A DNA stretch of 64,000 bases, taken from the NCBI RefSeq assembly GCF_002899455.1, contig NZ_PPFB01000001.1:2820501-2884500 (forward strand), in the 5' to 3' direction. This document shows, in pieces, positions 59,840-64,000 of this stretch. The position numbers and the translations under genes were made by a program. Positions within the stretch are counted from its first letter, which is position 1; every line of letters begins with the position of its first letter. A model generated the notes under the pieces. The model searched no databases. It was not told where the DNA came from and worked only from the letters and a program-made list of their open reading frames with translations. The DNA comes from Streptomyces sp. DH-12. GTDB lineage: Bacteria; Actinomycetota; Actinomycetes; Streptomycetales; Streptomycetaceae.

Positions 59840-62086
59840 TCAGCTCGGGTCCGTCTCGATGACGGCCGTGCGGTCGGTCGTGCTGACCAGCGCCTGGCGC
59901 AGGGCGCCGTAGACGTCCTGCGGGGTGACGGGGGTCTTCTCGCCGTTGCCCCGGGTGATGAGCACCCCGTCGAAGGCCTGGCCGTACAGCTCCTCCAGGG
60001 CCTTCAGGTCGGGCTTCTCGACGAGCTTGCCGTTGACCGCCTCGACGCGCAGGAACTTCCACAGCGACTTCTCGGGGCTCATCGGCACCGAGTGCGCCGG
60101 GTCCGTCTGCACGGTGACCCGGTCCGACATCGCGGGCTCGGCGAACTCCTTCATCATCCGGTCGACCTCGGCCTTGGTGACCTTCGGCTGCTGGGCCGTC
60201 GTCGGGACGTTCACCGCGGCGGCGGTGCCCGTCTCCACCTGCGTGCGGTACGCCTCGGCGACCACGTCGGCGGCCTTGGCGACGTCGACGCCCTTGCCCG
60301 CCTGCGGGTACACCGGCACGGCCTTGCCGGACTCGAAGGTGATCGAGCCCTCCTTGACCGTGCCGGCCCCTCCGGCGGCGTCCTCCAGGGCGGCCTGCAG
60401 CTTCTCGTGGTCGACCGGGATCTCCGGCTCGACCACGCGCGACTGGCCGAACAGCGAGCCGATCACGTTGACCGGGTTGTAGTCGCTGGTGGCGGCCTTG
60501 CCGACGGTGGCGTCGATGTCGACCTGCAGACCGGCGTTGTCCGGCTGGAGTTCGACGGTCCTGCCGTCGACCGACAGCTTCAGCGGCTTGTCCAGCCGGC
60601 CGTCGAGCGCGCCGTCCAGCTTCTTCACGGCCTCGTCGCGGGTGCCGCCGCCGATCTCGACGCCGAGCACCGTGGTGCCCTTGGGCACGTCGGAACGGTT
60701 CATCAGCAGGCCCGCGCCGTAGGCGACGCCGGCGACGAGGACGACACCGGTGGCGAGCAGGACGAGCTTGCTGCGGCCCTTCTTCTTCGGCGCCTTGGAG
60801 GAGCTCGCCGGGGGCGGGGCGACCGGCTCGGGCAGCTTGGGCGGGGTGTGCGGACCGGGGGCGTCCGGGCCCGTGCCGGGCGCGTCGAAGGAGGCGCTGG
60901 GCGGGACCACGGGGATGCCGCTGGTCACGGTGTTCCCGGGGACGTTGTCGTGGCGCGGGTAGCCGGGGTCGCCGGGCGCGGCGAGCTTCTGCGGGGTGAG
61001 GATCGCGGTGTCGTCGCTCAGTCCGCCGCCGGGGACCGCGTGGGAGCCGGTGCGCTCCTCCGTGAAGGGCGTGCCGCCGGCGGGCGGGGCCATCGGGCCG
61101 TCGCCGGTGACGGGGCCGCCGGTGGGACCGGAGGGCGCCTTCGGGCCCCCGGGACGCCCGGGGCCGGGCACGCCGCCGTCCGGACGGGCGCCGGGACCGC
61201 CCGGGCCGCCGGGGCCGCGCCGGGGACCGCCCTTGGCGTCGTCCGCGGCGTACGGCAGGTCGTCGCGGCGCGGTTCGCCGCCGCGGTCGGCGCGGTTGCC
61301 GCCGGGAGCGCCTGCCAGCGCCTCGGTCACGTCGAAGGAGCCGGTGCCGCCGCCGTGCCCGGGGGCCACGGGTCCGCCGGTCGCACCGGTCGCGCCGGTG
61401 GGGCCGGTGGGGCCGGGCGCCTGCGGACCGCCGGGGCGGGGTCCGCCCGGCGCGCCCATGGAGCCGACCACGCCGCCGGGCCGTCCGGCGGCGGGACGCG
61501 CGCCGTTCGGGGCCTTGGGCGCACCCGGCGCGGCGCCCGTCGGGCCACCCGTCGGACCACCCGTCGGGCCGCCCGACGGCGCACCGGAGGGCGCCCCGGG
61601 AGCGGCGCCGGAGGGCGCGCCGGAAGTGCCGGGCGCGGCAGCGCCGTTGGCCGCACCGCCGGCCTGACCGGGCTTGGCGGCAGGCGACTTGCGGGGCGCG
61701 AACCAGTCGCTGGCCGGCTTCTCCCCGGCGGCGGGCTTCTCGGCCGCCTCGGGCCGCGCGGGCGGCTCGACCGGGTCGGCGGGCGGTGCGGCGGGAGCGG
61801 GCTCGGCGGCGGCCTCGGAGGCGCCGGCGCCCTTCTTGCTCTCCGCGTCCGTGACGGGTTTGCGCACGACGACCGGCGGAATGGGCCGTGATCCGGGGAT
61901 GTTGATCCGGATCCGGGTCGTCAGCGTGGTCTCGGTCTTGCGGTCCTCCGGCCGCGCGGCCGGACGGCCCGCGTCCGTGCCCTCGTCCGGAATCGCCGGG
62001 ATCCCGTAGGGCGGGGTGCCCGACGGGTAGGCGGCTCCGCCGCGCCCGTCGGGCCCGGAGGACGGGGTGTCAGTTTCACGACTCAA
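59840..62086 (-). CDS. Large peptidoglycan-binding-like membrane protein with collagen-like N-terminus
   Basis: 748 aa from TTG 62086 (MSRETDTPSSG), behind GGGAGAA. N-terminal roughly 430 residues are cytoplasmic and Gly/Pro/Ala-rich, with runs of GPT/GPP/GAx triplets (about residues 145-330). One membrane helix lies near 450 (LVLLATGVVLVAGVAYGAGLL). The external C-terminus has two PG-binding-4/VanW-associated-like repeats (KGTTVLGVEIGGGTRDEAVKKL and the related VDRMMKEFAEPAMSDRVTV segment). I do not see a VanW catalytic domain. Confidence 0.75.
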   Translation of the reverse strand: MSRETDTPSSGPDGRGGAAYPSGTPPYGIPAIPDEGTDAGRPAARPEDRKTETTLTTRIRINIPGSRPIPPVVVRKPVTDAESKKGAGASEAAAEPAPAAPPADPVEPPARPEAAEKPAAGEKPASDWFAPRKSPAAKPGQAGGAANGAAAPGTSGAPSGAAPGAPSGAPSGGPTGGPTGGPTGAAPGAPKAPNGARPAAGRPGGVVGSMGAPGGPRPGGPQAPGPTGPTGATGATGGPVAPGHGGGTGSFDVTEALAGAPGGNRADRGGEPRRDDLPYAADDAKGGPRRGPGGPGGPGARPDGGVPGPGRPGGPKAPSGPTGGPVTGDGPMAPPAGGTPFTEERTGSHAVPGGGLSDDTAILTPQKLAAPGDPGYPRHDNVPGNTVTSGIPVVPPSASFDAPGTGPDAPGPHTPPKLPEPVAPPPASSSKAPKKKGRSKLVLLATGVVLVAGVAYGAGLLMNRSDVPKGTTVLGVEIGGGTRDEAVKKLDGALDGRLDKPLKLSVDGRTVELQPDNAGLQVDIDATVGKAATSDYNPVNVIGSLFGQSRVVEPEIPVDHEKLQAALEDAAGGAGTVKEGSITFESGKAVPVYPQAGKGVDVAKAADVVAEAYRTQVETGTAAAVNVPTTAQQPKVTKAEVDRMMKEFAEPAMSDRVTVQTDPAHSVPMSPEKSLWKFLRVEAVNGKLVEKPDLKALEELYGQAFDGVLITRGNGEKTPVTPQDVYGALRQALVSTTDRTAVIETDPS

Positions 62087-62280
62087 GGCAGGTTCTCCCG
62101 GTTGGCTCCGCCGCCCGTCACGACCTCACGGTGGGGGTCCTCCCAGCTCGGGCGAGGCCGAGGGTGCGAAGGAGGCTCGGCGGCGCGCACCACCTTACTG
62201 GCCATATCCGGCCGGTATCCCAGTACCGCCGGGGAAACCCACACCGGACCATCACGCCCTTGGCACGGCGAAGTGGTACG

Positions 62281-62694
62281 TCACTTGCGAAGTCGGGCGG
62301 GGTCCCCGTCCGGTTGCTTCCCGGGTCCGATGGTGGCGCAGATCACAGCCACGGCCATGCCGCCGAGCAGGAAGAGGTAGGAGCCGCCTCCCGCGGCGAA
62401 CAGGAAGTCGCCTTCCGGACGGCTGGCCGTCAGCAGGATGACGGTGATCATCCAGCCGGCGGCGACGGCCACCCCGCCCGACCGGCTGCGGGTCACCCGT
62501 GCCGCCCCGAGCACCAGTCCGGCCTCGCCGGCCAGGGCGAGCAGCAGCCCGCCGGGGAACCACGCGGGCTGGACCAGCGCCCCGGCGACGCCGACCACGG
62601 CGCCGAGCACCAGCAGTCCGAGCAGGACCGCTGCGCGCCCGGGGGAGGGCGGACGCAGCGGCCGCGCCAGCGCGGGCACGTGGTCGCCGCTCAC
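62281..62694 (-). CDS. Small integral membrane protein (DUF6113-like)
   Basis: 137 aa from GTG 62694, which overlaps the mshB stop as GTGA. Four hydrophobic segments ([71 protein letters not shown]). Unknown function; coupled to mshB in Streptomyces. Confidence 0.78.
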   Translation of the reverse strand: MSGDHVPALARPLRPPSPGRAAVLLGLLVLGAVVGVAGALVQPAWFPGGLLLALAGEAGLVLGAARVTRSRSGGVAVAAGWMITVILLTASRPEGDFLFAAGGGSYLFLLGGMAVAVICATIGPGKQPDGDPARLRK

Positions 62695-63557
62695 GACGCC
62701 TCCTCCGTGCCGACGCCGGCGAACAGGTCGCCCTCCCGGCCCGCGGGCCGCTCGCCGCGCACCAGTTCGTAGTACTCGGTGGTGAACAGCGGCTGCGCGA
62801 GCTCGTTGGACAGCACGAAGTACGGCTGGTCGGCGACGGTGATCTGGGTGGCGTGGGCGCGCATCGCGGCGGCCTTCGCGCCGGCGTACGCGGTGCCGTC
62901 GACGGCGGTCGTGATCCGTTCGTCGTCCACCACGCCGGGGACGTCCCGCACCGAGGCGGACCTGTCGAAGGGCAGGGTGGGCAGGTCGCGCTCCAGTCGG
63001 GCGAAGGCCTCCTCGGCCACGGAGCGCGGTACGCGGTTCCAGTAGACCTTGGGCACGTCCCATCCGCGCTCGGCGGCCAGCTCGACGGCGCGCATGGCGA
63101 CGCGGTGGGCCTGGATGTGGTCGGGGTGCCCGTAGCCGCCGTTGTCGTCGTACGTGACCAGCACCTGCGGCCGTACTTCGAGGATCACCTCGGCGAGCAG
63201 CCCGGCGGCCTGGTCGACGTCGGCCCGCCAGAAGCAGGCGGGATCGTCGTTGTCGGGCAGGCCCATCATCCCGGAGTCGCAGTACCGCCCGGCCCCGCCG
63301 AGCAGCCGGAAGTCCGTGACGCCGAGCGCCGCCATCGCCTCCCGCAGCTCGCCGAGCCGGTGTCCGCCGAGGGCTGCGCCGCCGAGGTGCCGCAGCTCGG
63401 GCGGGATGACCTCGCCGCGCTCACCGAGGGTGCAGGTGACCAGCGTCACGTGGGCCCCCTCGGCCGCGTAGCGCGCCATGGTCGCGCCGTTGTTGATCGA
63501 CTCGTCGTCCGGGTGCGCGTGCACCAGCATCAGACGCCGCTCGGGCAGTTCCGTCAT
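62691..63557 (-). CDS. mshB: N-acetyl-1-D-myo-inositol-2-amino-2-deoxy-alpha-D-glucopyranoside deacetylase
   Basis: 288 aa from ATG 63557. LmbE/PIG-L fold with zinc motif AHPDDE at residues 14-19 and [11 protein letters not shown] near 140-150. Catalyses deacetylation of GlcNAc-Ins in mycothiol synthesis, the actinobacterial low-molecular-weight thiol. All zinc ligands intact. Confidence 0.93.
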   Translation of the reverse strand: MTELPERRLMLVHAHPDDESINNGATMARYAAEGAHVTLVTCTLGERGEVIPPELRHLGGAALGGHRLGELREAMAALGVTDFRLLGGAGRYCDSGMMGLPDNDDPACFWRADVDQAAGLLAEVILEVRPQVLVTYDDNGGYGHPDHIQAHRVAMRAVELAAERGWDVPKVYWNRVPRSVAEEAFARLERDLPTLPFDRSASVRDVPGVVDDERITTAVDGTAYAGAKAAAMRAHATQITVADQPYFVLSNELAQPLFTTEYYELVRGERPAGREGDLFAGVGTEEAS

Positions 63558-63728
63558 GGGTCCCACCCTATTGGCGCGGGACGCTTCCGGCGGACCCGGC
63601 CGCACAGGGCGCGGGCCCGGGGGCGGGTCGAGCCGGAGGAGTCCCGGAGGGACCGGAAGCGTTTTCTGTCGCGCGACGGCCCGGGGAAGGCGCCGGGGGC
63701 CGGCTCGCCGCACCGGGGGTGCGACGAA

Positions 63729-63794
63729 CCGGCCGACCGTGGCGGGCCGGCCGACCGTGGCGGGCCGGCCGACCGTGGCGGGACGGCCGACGGG
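63729..63794. repeat. 18-bp minisatellite
   Basis: CCGGCCGACCGTGGCGGG is present three times in tandem (63729-63746, 63747-63764, 63765-63782) with a degenerate partial fourth copy, in the 244-nt gap between mshB and the CAP gene. Confidence 0.88.
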
Positions 63795-63801
63795 ACGCCG
63801 C

Positions 63802-64000
63802 TCAGTAGTCGATGTTGATGGCGGCGACGAGCCGGCCGGCGCCGTCGGTGACGATCGCCGCGCCCGCCTCGGTCGAACTCCCGTAGGTGAGCGCGGTCTT
63901 GTGCCCCGGGCTGTTGAACCAGGCCTCGATCATCGCCTCGGGGGTGTTGCCGCTGCCGCCCATGAAGAGGACCTCGTGGCCGCAGTGCGTGAGGGTTCCG
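63802..64000 (-). CDS. CAP-domain (SCP-like) protein, N-terminus outside window
   Basis: Only the last 66 codons are visible. They read ...[18 protein letters not shown] then [20 protein letters not shown] and end INIDY, the C-terminal half of a CAP/SCP domain including the NSPGHK segment. These are usually secreted. Signal peptide and full length cannot be judged here. Confidence 0.85.
   Translation of the reverse strand, partial: GTLTHCGHEVLFMGGSGNTPEAMIEAWFNSPGHKTALTYGSSTEAGAAIVTDGAGRLVAAINIDY

Noticed and set aside
58358..61891. A 1,177-codon frame overlapping the MFS transporter and the collagen-like gene
   Set aside because: It crosses a strong terminator and mirrors the Gly-rich region of the real gene on the other strand.
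1..64000. CRISPR arrays, tRNA/rRNA genes, IS elements, prophage
   Set aside because: No regularly spaced repeats of CRISPR type, no transposase or integrase motifs and no recognisable structural RNA genes were seen.

Overview
The window is high-G+C actinobacterial chromosome, almost certainly Streptomyces. The signs are about 70% or more G+C, strong third-position G/C, many GTG/TTG starts, AAGGAG-type ribosome binding sites and mycothiol synthesis (mshB). Families typical of Streptomyces are also present: DUF3107, DUF3117, DUF3152, spherulin-4-like and FdxA. From memory, the order matches the S. coelicolor segment around SCO5184 down to SCO5126, read in reverse. Two sub-blocks resemble M. tuberculosis Rv3201c-Rv3211 and Rv1170-Rv1232c. 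These comparisons are recollection, not a search. I found no tRNA, rRNA, insertion sequence, prophage or CRISPR array.

Left block (1-13.4 kb): an AdnAB-type helicase-nuclease pair (adnB runs off the left edge), an alkyltransferase-like DNA-repair protein, a very large flippase-like membrane protein with a kinase-like insert, two tandem secreted S33 peptidase lipoproteins, and moeZ. A four-gene cassette follows (13.5-18.2 kb): a PelF-type glycosyltransferase, a membrane protein, a sugar epimerase and a spherulin-4/GH135-type protein. It looks like a small galactosamine-type exopolysaccharide system, with its own cis-acting repeats upstream. The conserved block then resumes with DUF3152, an alpha/beta hydrolase, a small acidic protein, a FasR-like TetR regulator, DUF3107, a ferritin-like protein and a DEAD-box RNA helicase with an R-T-R-K repeat tail (18.4-27.2 kb).

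Middle (27.2-41.2 kb): a hydrolase/lipoprotein pair, an NYN ribonuclease-like protein, a 50-residue TTG-start protein, MarC, a PHP phosphoesterase, DUF6758 and a suppressor-of-fused-like protein. A magnesium/cation group follows: corA with a roughly 450-nt structured leader, then an MgtE N-domain/CBS protein lacking the channel domain, a DUF1003 protein and the Mrp Fe-S carrier.

Right block (41.4-64 kb): an envelope-stress module (tatB, htrA-like protease, zinc anti-sigma factor, ECF sigma factor), a divergent methyltransferase with an apparent ATT start, DUF3117, an enoyl-CoA hydratase, tag, a DivIVA-domain protein, a folP2-like gene, LOG, dapE, a lysozyme-like secreted protein, dapC, fdxA, GNAT, a SirB1-like protein, a MarR-MFS efflux cassette with a visible operator, a large collagen-like/peptidoglycan-binding protein, mshB and a CAP-domain gene cut by the right edge. 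Many convergent gene ends are separated by long, near-perfect hairpins.
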